Shown here: piece after piece, positions 7,942-18,300 of the stretch
How the letters are laid out: each line of letters begins with the position of its first letter
Position numbering within the stretch: the first letter of the stretch is position 1
NCBI RefSeq assembly: GCF_012927165.1
Contig: NZ_JABBGA010000006.1
Span: 62,001 to 126,000 of the forward strand
DNA length: 64,000 nt
Direction: 5' to 3'
Origin: Zoogloea dura
Lineage (GTDB): Bacteria > Pseudomonadota > Gammaproteobacteria > Burkholderiales > Rhodocyclaceae
The notes under the pieces: generated by a model
Database searches by the model: none
What the model saw: the letters and a program-made list of their open reading frames with translations, nothing else
What the model was told of the DNA's origin: nothing
Made by a program: the position numbers and the translations under genes

Positions 7942-9588
7942 ATGAACGCGGTTCTGCATGTGCGGGCTCAGACCGAGCTCGCTACCATCTACGAGATCAG
8001 CAAGATCCTGACTTCCAGCCTCGACGTGGGGAAGACCTGCCGCGAAGCCCTCAATGTGCTGGCCAATAACATGGGCTACCGGCGCTGCATGATCATCACC
8101 GACAGCGAGGACAAGGCTGATCTCCACCTGCTGGCAGCGGCCGGCCTGAGCCCCGAGGAGTACGACGCGGGCCACTATCGCCCGGGGGAGGGCATCATCG
8201 GCAAGGTGTACACCAGCGGCATGCCCGCCGTGGTGCAGGACCTCGCCGCCGAGCCTTTCTTCCTCAACCGTACCGGCGCCCTGGATTCCGTGGACGGTGA
8301 GCGCATTGCCCTGGTGGGCATGCCGATCCGCATTGCCAAGACGGTGGTGGGGGTCATCACCATCGACCGCGTCAGCGGCAGCCACGGCAGCGGCGGTTTC
8401 AACGAGGACGTGCGCCTGCTGACCATGGTGGCCAGCCTGGTCGGCCAGGCGCTGGCCCTGCAGCGCACGGTGGTGGAGGAGCGCAACCAGCTGATCAGCG
8501 AGACGCGGCGCCTGCGCCAGGAGCTGAAAGGGCGCTTCCGCCTGGACAATGTGATCGGCGTGTCGAAGCGCATGCAGGATGTCTTCGCCGAGGTGCACCA
8601 GGCCGGGCCGTCACGCTCCACCGTGCTGCTGCGTGGGGAGAGCGGCACCGGCAAGGAGGTGATTGCCCGCGCTCTGCACAATCTGTCGCCGCGCAAGGAC
8701 GCGCCCTTCGTCAAGGTGAACTGTGCGGCCCTCACCGAGAGCCTGCTGGAGTCGGAACTCTTCGGCCACGAGAAGGGCAGCTTCACCGGCGCCGTCGGCG
8801 AGCGCAAGGGGCGCTTCGAGATGGCCGACAAGGGCACCCTGTTCCTCGACGAGATCGGCGACATCTCCCCGGCCTTCCAGGCCAAGCTGCTGCGCGTGCT
8901 GCAGGAGCGGGAGTTCGAGCGGGTGGGCGGCACCCGTTCGATCAAGGTGGATGTGCGCCTGGTCTTCGCCACCAACCGCAACCTCGAGAAGATGGTGGCG
9001 GCCGGCGAGTTCCGCGCCGACCTGTATTACCGGATCAATGTGGTCAGCCTCTTCCTGCCGCCGCTGCGCGAACGCCGGGAGGACATCCCGCCCTTGATCG
9101 CCTTCTTCATGGATCGCTACAACCAGGAGAACGGCCGCGATCTCAAGGTGACTTCGGAGGCGCTCAAGGTCTTGGTCAACTGTTACTGGCCGGGCAATGT
9201 GCGTGAGCTCGAGAACTGTATCGAGCGCACCGCCACGATGGCCCGTGGCGAGGCCATCACCGAGGTGCATTTCCCCTGCCAGACCAGCCGCTGCCTGACC
9301 CAGACCCTGCACAACGTGGACAAGGACGACGCGGTGGCGCCGATCAAGGCGGTGTCGGGCGTTTTCGAGGTGTCGGTGCCGGTGCCCGAGATGCCCCACC
9401 GCAGCAATGCCGCCGCGCCGGCCCGCCAGTTCGGTGATGACATGCCGGACGGTGAGAAGGAGCGCCTGATCTGGGCCATGGAGCGCAGCGGCTGGGTGCA
9501 GGCCAAGGCCGCGCGGCTGCTCAACATCACCCCGCGGCAGATGGGCTACGCGCTGCAGAAGTTCGACATCGAGGTGCGGCGTTTCTGA
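7942..9588 (+). CDS. nifA: Nif-specific sigma-54 activator NifA
   Basis: This 548-residue protein has an N-terminal GAF domain (about 20-170), a central AAA+ domain (about 200-435, Walker A GESGTGKE, sigma-54 contact loop GSFTGA, DEIGDIS) and a C-terminal Fis-type helix-turn-helix (about 500-548). The end of the AAA+ domain and the linker hold cysteines spaced CX11CX19CX4C (in VNCYWPG, ENCIER and PCQTSRC). This pattern is known from oxygen- and iron-responsive NifA proteins and is absent from NifL-controlled ones. An AAGGAG RBS precedes the ATG. No nifL is adjacent. It should activate the four sigma-54 promoters described here. Confidence 0.96.
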   Translation: MNAVLHVRAQTELATIYEISKILTSSLDVGKTCREALNVLANNMGYRRCMIITDSEDKADLHLLAAAGLSPEEYDAGHYRPGEGIIGKVYTSGMPAVVQDLAAEPFFLNRTGALDSVDGERIALVGMPIRIAKTVVGVITIDRVSGSHGSGGFNEDVRLLTMVASLVGQALALQRTVVEERNQLISETRRLRQELKGRFRLDNVIGVSKRMQDVFAEVHQAGPSRSTVLLRGESGTGKEVIARALHNLSPRKDAPFVKVNCAALTESLLESELFGHEKGSFTGAVGERKGRFEMADKGTLFLDEIGDISPAFQAKLLRVLQEREFERVGGTRSIKVDVRLVFATNRNLEKMVAAGEFRADLYYRINVVSLFLPPLRERREDIPPLIAFFMDRYNQENGRDLKVTSEALKVLVNCYWPGNVRELENCIERTATMARGEAITEVHFPCQTSRCLTQTLHNVDKDDAVAPIKAVSGVFEVSVPVPEMPHRSNAAAPARQFGDDMPDGEKERLIWAMERSGWVQAKAARLLNITPRQMGYALQKFDIEVRRF

Positions 9589-9702
9589 TTGCCCGGGCCC
9601 GCTGCGCCGGCGGCGGGCCTGCCGAATATGGCGGAAGGGGCGGGTGCCAGGGGTATACTTGCGGACCCGATAGTCATATCGCCCGAGTCTGCTCATCCCG
9701 CC

Positions 9703-10995
9703 ATGGCCGATGCCGAACCCTCACCTCAAGCCGGCGCTCCGCGGCTGCCTGCCGCCGAAGCGCTCTTCGATCAGCTCGCCGATGCGGCCTACCTGATCGA
9801 CCCGGAGACGTCCCGGATCGTCTGGGGCAACCGCAAATCCTGGGAGAGCCTCGGCCTTAGCCGCGACGAGGTGCTCGATCACAGCGTCCTCAGCCTGCAG
9901 AAGGATGTGCACGGGCTGCCCCAGTGGTCGGAGATCGCCGCGGCGATCCGCAGCAGCGAGTGCTTCCGCTTTCTCGGCCGCCACCGTCACCAGCAGGGCC
10001 ACGAGGTGGAGGTGGAGGTCAATACCACCCACTTCGAGCTCGACGGGCGCAGCTATTTCCTGTCGATCGCCCGCGACATCACCAATCGGGTGGCCCAGGA
10101 GGTGGATGCCAACCGGCGCGAGAAGCAGTTGTGGTTCGCCCTCAACGAGGCCACCGACGGGCTGTGGGACTGGGAGGTGCCCACCAGCACCCTGTTCTTC
10201 AGCCCGCAGCTCAAGCGCATGCTGGGCTATGGCCCGGACGAGATGGAGCCGGTGCTGGAAACCTGGAGCAGCAATGTGCACCCGGAGGACAGGGCCCGGG
10301 TGATGGCGGTGCTGCAGGAGCACCTCGAAGGCAAGCGCGCCCGCTACGAGGCGGAATACCGCATCCGCAACCGCAATGGCCATTACCTGTGGGTGCATGA
10401 CCGGGGCCGCGTTTGCGAATGCGGGCCCGACGGCCAGCCGGTACGGGTGGTGGGCATGGTGCAGGACGTCAGCGATCGCAAGCAGCTTGAGCTGCAGTTG
10501 CAGGCCCTGGCCTCCAGCGACATGCTCACCGGCCTGGCCAACCGGCGCCAGGGCACGATCTTCCTCAAGTCCCAGGTCGAGCTGTGCCAGCGCCTGGGCC
10601 TGCCCCTCGGGCTGGCCTTCATCGACATCGACAACTTCAAGGCGATCAACGACATCTACGGCCATCTGTCCGGCGACCAGGTGCTGCGCCAGGTCGGGCA
10701 GGTGATCAAGGGCGCGGTGCGCGGCTCCGACATGGTGTGCCGCTGGGGTGGCGAGGAGTTCATCGCCATCGCCACCAACACCACCCTCGAGCAGATGGCC
10801 CTGGTGGCGGAGAAGATCCGCCAGGCCGTGGTGCAGGAGCTGGGCGGCCACTCCCCGCCGGTGACGGTGAGCATCGGCGTGGCGGCCGGCAGCAGCCCGG
10901 CCATCGATGTCACTGCGCTGATGGCCGCCGCCGACTCTGCGCTCTACCGCGCCAAGGCCGCAGGGCGCAACCGGGTGGAAGTGGCCCGGGCCTGA
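9703..10995 (+). CDS. PAS-PAS-GGDEF diguanylate cyclase
   Basis: With the ATG at 9703 the protein has 430 residues: two PAS domains (about 20-140 and 150-275) and a GGDEF domain (about 280-428). The active site is intact (RWGGEEF) and a product-inhibition site RGSD sits five residues before it, so it should make c-di-GMP under feedback control. There is no membrane segment. I chose this start because a TATACT -10 box at 9654 would place transcription after the upstream in-frame starts; its RBS is weak. It follows nifA by 114 bp. A link to nitrogen fixation is positional only. Confidence 0.88.
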   Translation: MADAEPSPQAGAPRLPAAEALFDQLADAAYLIDPETSRIVWGNRKSWESLGLSRDEVLDHSVLSLQKDVHGLPQWSEIAAAIRSSECFRFLGRHRHQQGHEVEVEVNTTHFELDGRSYFLSIARDITNRVAQEVDANRREKQLWFALNEATDGLWDWEVPTSTLFFSPQLKRMLGYGPDEMEPVLETWSSNVHPEDRARVMAVLQEHLEGKRARYEAEYRIRNRNGHYLWVHDRGRVCECGPDGQPVRVVGMVQDVSDRKQLELQLQALASSDMLTGLANRRQGTIFLKSQVELCQRLGLPLGLAFIDIDNFKAINDIYGHLSGDQVLRQVGQVIKGAVRGSDMVCRWGGEEFIAIATNTTLEQMALVAEKIRQAVVQELGGHSPPVTVSIGVAAGSSPAIDVTALMAAADSALYRAKAAGRNRVEVARA

Positions 10996-11673
10996 AGGCA
11001 GGGGCCTGTGCGTGGCCCGCCCGCTGCCGCGAGGCGGCGGACGCCGGGAGCGCCGGGCCGCGTCGAGCAGGGCCTGATCGATGCGCTGTCAGGAAAACCC
11101 TAATCCCTGTCAGGGAATGCCCGGCGCCGAATCCGGCTCCGCTGATATCCCCCGTTTCGGGCAGGGAAGGACAATCGGGTCAGGCCGCCGAACTGATCTC
11201 GCCGATGTTCATCCGACTCTCCGCTCGCCCTGTCCGTTTCCGCATCCCGCCCTTGCCCGGGGTTCCGGCGCTCTTCCTGGCTGGCGTCCTGATCTCCGGC
11301 GTGGCCTGGCGATCCGCTGCCATCTGCATGGCATGACGGATGGCCGCCTGTGCCTGGAGAGGGGGCCGGGGCAGGATGGTGTCCTCCACCTCATGGCGCG
11401 CTTCAGGGCTTACCCGGAGAAGCTGCCGGCAGGCTTCGCGGAGGCCTGCATGGTCTGGCTGGTGTGCCGTGATGATCGGGTTCCGGTGGCCGCCGGCATT
11501 CTCGGTATTGGTGTCAGCCCGGTGCGGCCCCGGGCAGGGCGGCGGCAAATTTGATGCAGTGCGGAGATTTTCCGGTTTCCCAGCAAATGGAACTCATTCC
11601 CTTACTGGGAACAGTGGTACTTTCCGGGGCCTTCCGGTGACGGAAATTCACTTTTCAATCTTTTGACTCCATC
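10996..11673. other. Intergenic stretch with no supported gene
   Basis: About 680 bp between two c-di-GMP genes. Open frames here lack RBS and family resemblance; one ATGA-coupled pair of tiny frames (11205 and 11333) is not convincing. Near the right end a nested inverted repeat, TTCCCAG at 11577 answered by CTGGGAA at 11605 with an inner GGAA/TTCC pair, lies about 60 bp before the next start and could be an operator. Confidence 0.4.
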
Positions 11674-14600
11674 ATGAACCCGCCCATGCAGGTCACACCT
11701 CTGCGCCTTTTCTTCTCGACGCTGCGGCAATGGACGCTGGGCTGGGGCATCGGCCTGGTGGCCGTTCTGTTCTTCATGCCGGCCTCCTTTTCGCTCGGAC
11801 CCGGCTGGGTTGCGCTCCACTCTGTCCTCGAGATCCTGGCCGTGACGGTGTCGGCGATGGTCTTCATGGTCGGGCGCAATGCGTTGGTGCTCAACGGTTC
11901 GATGGCCGGAGCCCATGTGGGGGGGCTGTTCCTGCTGGTGGCCCTGCTCGACATGGCCCACTTGTTGTCCTTCCCCGGTATGCCGGACTGGCTGACCCGC
12001 AACCAGGATGCCAAGTCGATCGCCTTCTGGCTGGCCGGCCGCCTGGTGATGGCGGTGGGCTTGTTCATCAGCGTCTCGCTGGACTGGTCGAAGCAGGGCA
12101 GCGCGCGCCTGCAGCGGAGCATGCTGGTGGCGGTGCTGGCGTCGGCGGCGCTGCTGATCCCCAGCGTGGCCATGCTGGCCGAGGCCTATCCCGGGATCTT
12201 CTGGGATGGGGGGCTGACGCGCATCAAGATCGGCGTCGAGTACCTCGTCATCGCCATCCTGTGCCTGGTGCTGCTCCAGGAGCTGCGGCGCGGCAGCACC
12301 CCGGCGCCGTATGCCCGCGAGGGAATGATCACCGCGGTGCTGACCCTGATCGCCAGTGAGTGGTGCTTCGTTGCGTACACCCGCAGCAACGATGTGTTCA
12401 TCCTGATGGGCCACCTCTACAAGGTGGTGGGTTATTTCGTGCTGTACCGCACCTTGATCGGCGGCATGATCCGCGAGCCTCACCGTCGCCTCATCGAGGC
12501 CGAGCAGGTTGCGGCGAGGAAGGGCGAGGAGATGGAGGCGATGTTCATGTCGTCTCCGGATGGCGTGATCCTGGTGGGGGAGACGGGCGAGATCCTGCGC
12601 GTGAATCCGCACTTCAGCGGGCTGACCGGGTATGAGGAAGAGCATGTCCGGGGGCTGCCCATCGATGTGCTGCTGCCGGAGCGCTTCCGGGGTTCCCACC
12701 GGGAGAAGGTCATGGGCTATATGGCGGCGCCGCTGAGCCGCAGCATGGCGGGCGGCCAGGAGCTGTATGCACGGCGCCGCGACGGTAGCGAGTTTCCGGT
12801 GGATATCGCCCTCAGTCCGGTGGTCCTCGATGGGCGGCGCTGTGTCATCGCCACCATGCGTGACGTCGGCGAGCGTGTGCGCATGACCCGCCAGCTGCGG
12901 GAGAGCGAGCTGCGGGTGCGCAGCTTCCTCGACAACTCGGCGGACTGGGTGTGGGAGATGGATCCGGCTGGCGCCATCACCTATTCGAGTCAGCGGGTCC
13001 GGGATCTGCTGGGTTATCGGCCCGAGGAGGTGGTGGGGCGCAGCCTGTTCTCGTTCATGACCGAGGCGGATGCGGCCCAGCTCAGCCCGTTGGTCCGCGA
13101 GATCGTGGTCCGCCGCGAGCCGCTGCTGCATATGGATCACACCAACCGCGCCAGCTCCGGCGAGCTGCGCGTGGTGGAGACCAACGCGGCACCCTACTTC
13201 GAGCAGGATGGGCGCTTCATGGGCTACCGGGGGATCACCCGGGATGTGAGCCACCAGCGGGCGCTGCAGAAGGCACTGGAAAAGAGCGAGCGGATCTTCC
13301 GCCACGCCTTCGATGACTTCCCGACCGGCATGGCCTTCGTGGACTGCAACGGAGTGGTCCTGCGGGTGAACACCTTCCTCGGCGAACTGCTCGGCTATGC
13401 GCCGGGTGAGCTGGAGCAGCTTGCCCTGAACAGTCTTTTCCCGGTGGAGCAGCGCCTGAACGTGGCGCGGGACATCCTCGCCCTGTGCGAGGGCCGGCTG
13501 CCCCTGTATTCGGCAGAGCTGAAGATGCTGCGCAAGGACGGCCAGCATTGCTGGGCGCGCGTGGCGGCGGCCCTGGTGGATGCGGCCGACGGTACGGTGG
13601 GCCCCTTGCTGCTGATGATCAGCGACATCTCGGTGGAGAAGGAGGCGACCAGCCACAACGCGCGCCTGCTGGCGATCATCGAGCGGATGGGCGATGCCGT
13701 GGCGGTGGCCGACCGGGAAGGCCGCAATCTCTACCTCAACCCTTATGGCCGCACCATGCTGGGCATCGGCCTCAATGAGGACATCTCGGGTGAGTCCCTG
13801 GAGGACCACCATTCGAGGTCGGTGGCCCAGTTCATCCGCAACCGGGCTCTCCCCCAGGCGGAGAAGCACGGGGTGTGGGAAGGCGAGACGGTCTGGCGCA
13901 GCCGCAGTGGGGAAGAGATCGCCACCTGGCAGGTGATCATGACCCACAAGGACGCCAATGGCGCCTTCGAGTACTGGACCACGGTTGCGCGGGACATCCG
14001 CGAACGCAAGATGATGGAGGACCGCCTGTCCTTCCAGGCGACCCACGATGCGCTGACCGGCATGCCCAACCGCCTGCTGATGCGCGACCGCCTGCAGCAG
14101 GCGATCGCCAATGCCAGGCGTGAGCGCAAGCTGATGGCGGTGGTCTTCCTCGACGTGGACAACTTCAAGCGCATCAACGACACCCTTGGCCATGCCCATG
14201 GCGACCAGGTGCTGCTCGAAGTCGCCAGCCGCCTGCGGGAGGTGCTGCGCCACAGCGATACCCTGGCGCGCCAGGGCGGGGACGAGTTCATCGCGCTGTT
14301 GCCGGGCCTCAACACGGTGAACGATGTGGTCGGCATCGTCGACAAGATGGTCCAGGTCCTCGGCCGGGTGATCGTCGTGGACGGGCGCGAGATCTACGTC
14401 ACGGCCAGCCTGGGGGTCAGTGTCTACCCCTTCGACCATGACAATGGCGACGAGCTGCTGCGCAAGGCCGACGTGGCCATGTACCGGGCCAAGGAGCAGG
14501 GGCGCAACGGCTACCAGTTCTACACCTCGGACATGGACGAGCGCTTCAACCTGGATCTGCAGATGGAGGTGGATCTGCGCCACGGCATCAGCAACGAGGA

Positions 14601-15354
14601 GTTGTTCCTGCTGTACCAGCCCAAGGTTTCGCTGCTCTCCGGCCAGGTCACGGGCTTCGAGGCCCTGGTGCGCTGGCGCCATCCGCAGCGAGGCATCGTG
14701 TCGCCCGGCGAGTTCATCCCCATCGCCGAGCGCAGCATGCTCATCGCCCACCTGGGCGAGTGGGTGATCCGCGAAGCCTGCCGGCAGATCCGCCTGTGGC
14801 GTGATGCCGGCGTGGCGGTTCTGCCGGTGGCGGTCAACGTGTCGGCCCAGCAGTTCGAATACATGGATGTGGCCCGCCTGATCCGCACCGCGCTGGCGGA
14901 TGCGGCCCTGGAGGGGGAGCTGCTGGAGCTGGAGATCACGGAAGGTGTGCTGATGCGCGATCCGCTGGCGACCACCCGGGTGCTGACCCAGATCAAGGGG
15001 CTGGGCGTGAACATCGCCGTGGACGACTTCGGCACCGGCTACTCCTCGCTGGGCTATCTCAAGCAGTTCCCCGTGGATGTGCTCAAGATCGACCGCTCTT
15101 TTGTGGACGAGGTGTCGACCAACGCCGACGATGCGGCGATCGTCCGCGCCATCGTGTCGATGGCCCACAACCTGGATATCCAGGTGGTCGCCGAAGGCGT
15201 GGAGACGGCCGAGCAGCTTGCCTTCCTGCGCGAGTGCGAGTGTGATTTCGTGCAGGGGTATTTCTTCAGCCGGCCGGTGGCGCCGGCCGAGGCGGTGGCA
15301 TTCTCGGCGCGGCACGGGGCAGCTCGCTCCGTACCGGTCGAGGCGGGTGAGTAG
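11674..15354 (+). CDS. Membrane MASE3-like / multi-PAS / GGDEF-EAL c-di-GMP protein
   Basis: This 1226-residue protein has an N-terminal set of about seven to eight membrane helices (1-270) resembling the MASE3 sensor domain. It continues with about four PAS/PAC domains (about 285-770), a GGDEF domain (about 785-950) and an EAL domain (about 965-1215). GGDEF is intact (RQGGDEF, with RHSD inhibition site). The EAL domain keeps EALVRWRHP, the ITEG glutamate, DDFGTGYSSL and KIDRSFV, so both synthesis and hydrolysis of c-di-GMP are possible. It is the first gene of an operon with a kinase and response regulator; only 10 bp separate it from the next gene. The signal is unknown. Confidence 0.9.
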   Translation: MNPPMQVTPLRLFFSTLRQWTLGWGIGLVAVLFFMPASFSLGPGWVALHSVLEILAVTVSAMVFMVGRNALVLNGSMAGAHVGGLFLLVALLDMAHLLSFPGMPDWLTRNQDAKSIAFWLAGRLVMAVGLFISVSLDWSKQGSARLQRSMLVAVLASAALLIPSVAMLAEAYPGIFWDGGLTRIKIGVEYLVIAILCLVLLQELRRGSTPAPYAREGMITAVLTLIASEWCFVAYTRSNDVFILMGHLYKVVGYFVLYRTLIGGMIREPHRRLIEAEQVAARKGEEMEAMFMSSPDGVILVGETGEILRVNPHFSGLTGYEEEHVRGLPIDVLLPERFRGSHREKVMGYMAAPLSRSMAGGQELYARRRDGSEFPVDIALSPVVLDGRRCVIATMRDVGERVRMTRQLRESELRVRSFLDNSADWVWEMDPAGAITYSSQRVRDLLGYRPEEVVGRSLFSFMTEADAAQLSPLVREIVVRREPLLHMDHTNRASSGELRVVETNAAPYFEQDGRFMGYRGITRDVSHQRALQKALEKSERIFRHAFDDFPTGMAFVDCNGVVLRVNTFLGELLGYAPGELEQLALNSLFPVEQRLNVARDILALCEGRLPLYSAELKMLRKDGQHCWARVAAALVDAADGTVGPLLLMISDISVEKEATSHNARLLAIIERMGDAVAVADREGRNLYLNPYGRTMLGIGLNEDISGESLEDHHSRSVAQFIRNRALPQAEKHGVWEGETVWRSRSGEEIATWQVIMTHKDANGAFEYWTTVARDIRERKMMEDRLSFQATHDALTGMPNRLLMRDRLQQAIANARRERKLMAVVFLDVDNFKRINDTLGHAHGDQVLLEVASRLREVLRHSDTLARQGGDEFIALLPGLNTVNDVVGIVDKMVQVLGRVIVVDGREIYVTASLGVSVYPFDHDNGDELLRKADVAMYRAKEQGRNGYQFYTSDMDERFNLDLQMEVDLRHGISNEELFLLYQPKVSLLSGQVTGFEALVRWRHPQRGIVSPGEFIPIAERSMLIAHLGEWVIREACRQIRLWRDAGVAVLPVAVNVSAQQFEYMDVARLIRTALADAALEGELLELEITEGVLMRDPLATTRVLTQIKGLGVNIAVDDFGTGYSSLGYLKQFPVDVLKIDRSFVDEVSTNADDAAIVRAIVSMAHNLDIQVVAEGVETAEQLAFLRECECDFVQGYFFSRPVAPAEAVAFSARHGAARSVPVEAGE

Positions 15355-15364
15355 GCGGTCGGCC

Positions 15365-18300
15365 ATGGAGGGCGTGTATCGGCTTGCAGGAATGCACTGG
15401 CTGGGTGGCCTGCTGGTCGCGCTCTTCGGCCTGCTGGCGGTGCTGTCCTGGCTGGGGCCCCTGTTGCCCGGCATCTATGTGACGGGCCCCCATGCCGGCA
15501 TCGGCCTGGTGCTGGCTGGGCTGGGGGTCATCGCGGCCGCGTCGGTGCGCCCCTTCCTGCGCCTCGTTGCGGTGCTGCTTGCCATCCTGCTCATGGCCGA
15601 TGGCATGCTGGGCCTGGCGGCGATCCATGGCAAGGTGACGCTGCCCGAGTGGCCGGGCCGTCTGAGCCTGGCCTCGTCCCTGGCCTTCTTGTTTGCCGGT
15701 GTGGCGCTGGGCGGGCTGGCATGGGGCCGCTCGCTGCTGTCCCAGCTGGCCACGCTGGCGGTGCTGGCGCTCGCCCTGATGAACATCCTCGGCTTCCTGC
15801 TGGGCGAGGGAACGGTCGGGCTGGGCTTGTCCGATGGCCGGGTACAGCCGGTGCCGACCTCGCTGGCCTTGATCGTCCTGACGCTGGCATTGGGCGGTGT
15901 CGGCCTGCGCGGGGGGGACTGGTGCGCCTTTTACCGCGACCGTGACGACCGGCGCTTGACCATGATGGGCGTGGGCATCGTGCTGCTGTCGTCCCTCTGC
16001 GTGGGGGTGGCCGGTGTCAATCTGACCGCCAGGGCCATGCTCAAAGCTTACGACGAAGCGCTGCTGGCCCGCCTCGTCGATCACGCATCGCGGCTCGACC
16101 GCGGGCTGGCGCAGGTCCGTGGCGACCTGGAGACGACCCTCGACCGGCTGCTGGCCGGAGAGGTGCCTGCCGATGGTGCGACCCTGCTGGCCCGTTACCA
16201 CGCTTCAGCGCTCACCACTCCGCCGTCCGCCCTGATTGCGGAGCGGGAAGGGGGTGGGTATTGGGCCTTCGGCATACCCGTCAGGGAAGGGCACCGCCTG
16301 GCGACGGAATGGGAGGGCGTCAGCCTGCTCTGGGACGAATCGCCGAAGCTCGTGGTGACCCGCCTGCTGCATTACCGGGATGGCCGCAAGGGAAGCCTGT
16401 CGGTGGCGGCCGAGCTGAATGGCGCCGGCGTGGGCCTGTTCGTGCCGGCCACCTTCGGGCGCACCGGCGAGACCTTGTACTGCGCCCGCATCGACGGCCG
16501 TTCCCACTGCCTGTCGAGCCGCTTCTCGACGGCGCCCTTCGTGGCGCCGTCGACCGTGCGGGGGGCGCCGATTCCGATCACCCGGGCCCTCGACGGGGAA
16601 ACCGGTGTGAGCATCGCCGCCGACTATCGGGCCGTGCAGGTGAAGGCGGCCCATATGTCCCTGGGGCGCGGACTTGCCATTGTCGAGAAGGTTGATCTCG
16701 ATGAGCTCATGGAGCCGGCCCTGCGCTGGCTGTGGATGGCGGTATGGGCGATCGGCGGGTGTGCCGCGCTGGGGGGCTGGGCCCTCTACCGGGCTGCTTT
16801 CCCGCTGGCCCGGGCGCTGCGGCTGCAGCAGCGCAAGTACCAGGCGATCCTCGACCACGCGCCCTCGGCCCTGGTGACGGCCTCCGTGGATGGCCGGGTG
16901 GCGCTCCTCAACGCCCAGGCCGAAGCGCTGTTCATGCTGTCGCCCGATGCGGCCGCGAAGCGCCTGCTCTCCAGCTTCTTCGAGGATGAGTCGGTGGGCG
17001 CCTTCCTGCGCGACGGGGTGGTGGGCAGCCGCCATCAGGTGCGCTGCATGGCCAGGCGCAGCGACGGCCGTTCGCTGCTCGCCGATGTCCGCCTGACCTG
17101 TGTCGAGATCGATGGCGAGCGCTTTGTAATCGCCGCGGTGGATGACTGCACCGACCAGGCGACCCGCGAGCAGGAGCTGGAGTGCTGGGAGAAGGTCTTC
17201 ATGAGCGCCAGTTCGGGGATCATGCTGAGTGATGCGGAGGGGATCTTCCTGAAGGACTTGAACCCGGCCTTCGCCCGCATGCACGGGTACGAGCGGGAGG
17301 CGCTGCTCGGCCGTCCCTTCGTGGAGGTGTTTGCCCCGTCGGTCCGCCAGGGGATGGCCGCGCATGTCGCCCGTGCCCACGATGCCGGCCAGCGCTGTTT
17401 CGAGTCGGTGCACCTGCGCAAGGATGGCACCGAGTTTCCGGTGCGCGTCCAGGTGAACGTGGTTTACCGGCCGGATGGCCGGGTCAACTTCCGGATCGTC
17501 AATGTGGAGGACCTCTCCCGCCAGTACGAGATGGAGGGGCAGTTGCGGGAGAGCGAGCAGATGCGGCGGCTGGTGCTGGACACCCAGCGCGACATGGTCT
17601 GCCGCTGGCGGCCGGATACCACGCTGGCCTACGCCAACCGGGCCTGCGCGGAGATGTATGGCGAGACCCAGGAGAACATCGTCGGCCAGCGCTGGGACGG
17701 ACTGATGCGCCAGCAGGTGGCGACCGCGGAGGCCCTGCGCGAGTTTGAAGCCAGGTTGCAGGACCTGACGGCGCATCCGCGCCGGATGGAGCTGACAGTG
17801 CCGATGCGCCATCCGGTGGCGGGGCGCCTGTGGGTGCAATGGAGCATGCTGCCGCTGTACCGGGAAGGACGGGTGCTCGAAGGCTTCCAGGTGTCGGGGC
17901 ATGATGTCACGGCGCGCAAGGCCGCCGAGACCGCCCTGGTGGAAAGCGAAAACTGGTTTCGCGCCCTGTTCGACTCCCTGTTCCACTATGCGGCCCTGCT
18001 GGACACGGAGGGGCGCTTCCTGGCCGTCAACCGGCGCAGCGCGGAATTCCTCGGCCTGATGTCGGCCGAGGTGGTCGGCGTGCCGATCTGGGAGATGGGG
18101 GCGGCGACCCAGGTGGACGGCACTCCGGACGTCCTCCGCCAGGGCGTGGCCCGGGCCGCGGCGGGGGAGAGCGTCCGCTTCGAACTGCAGGCCATGGCCC
18201 GCAACGGCGAGCGGGTGTTCCACGAGTTCTCCATGCGCCCCATTCCCGGTGAGGGCGGCCAGATCAGCCATGTGATCGCCGAGGCCCATGACATCACCGA

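Noticed and set aside
11205-11554. Two tiny overlapping frames (starts 11205 and 11333, ATGA coupled)
   Set aside because: No RBS at the first start, no recognisable family, and codon use is not clearly coding.
11602-15474. A 1290-residue minus-strand open frame
   Set aside because: It is antisense to the GGDEF-EAL gene; its His/Gln-rich composition mirrors coding-strand codon bias.
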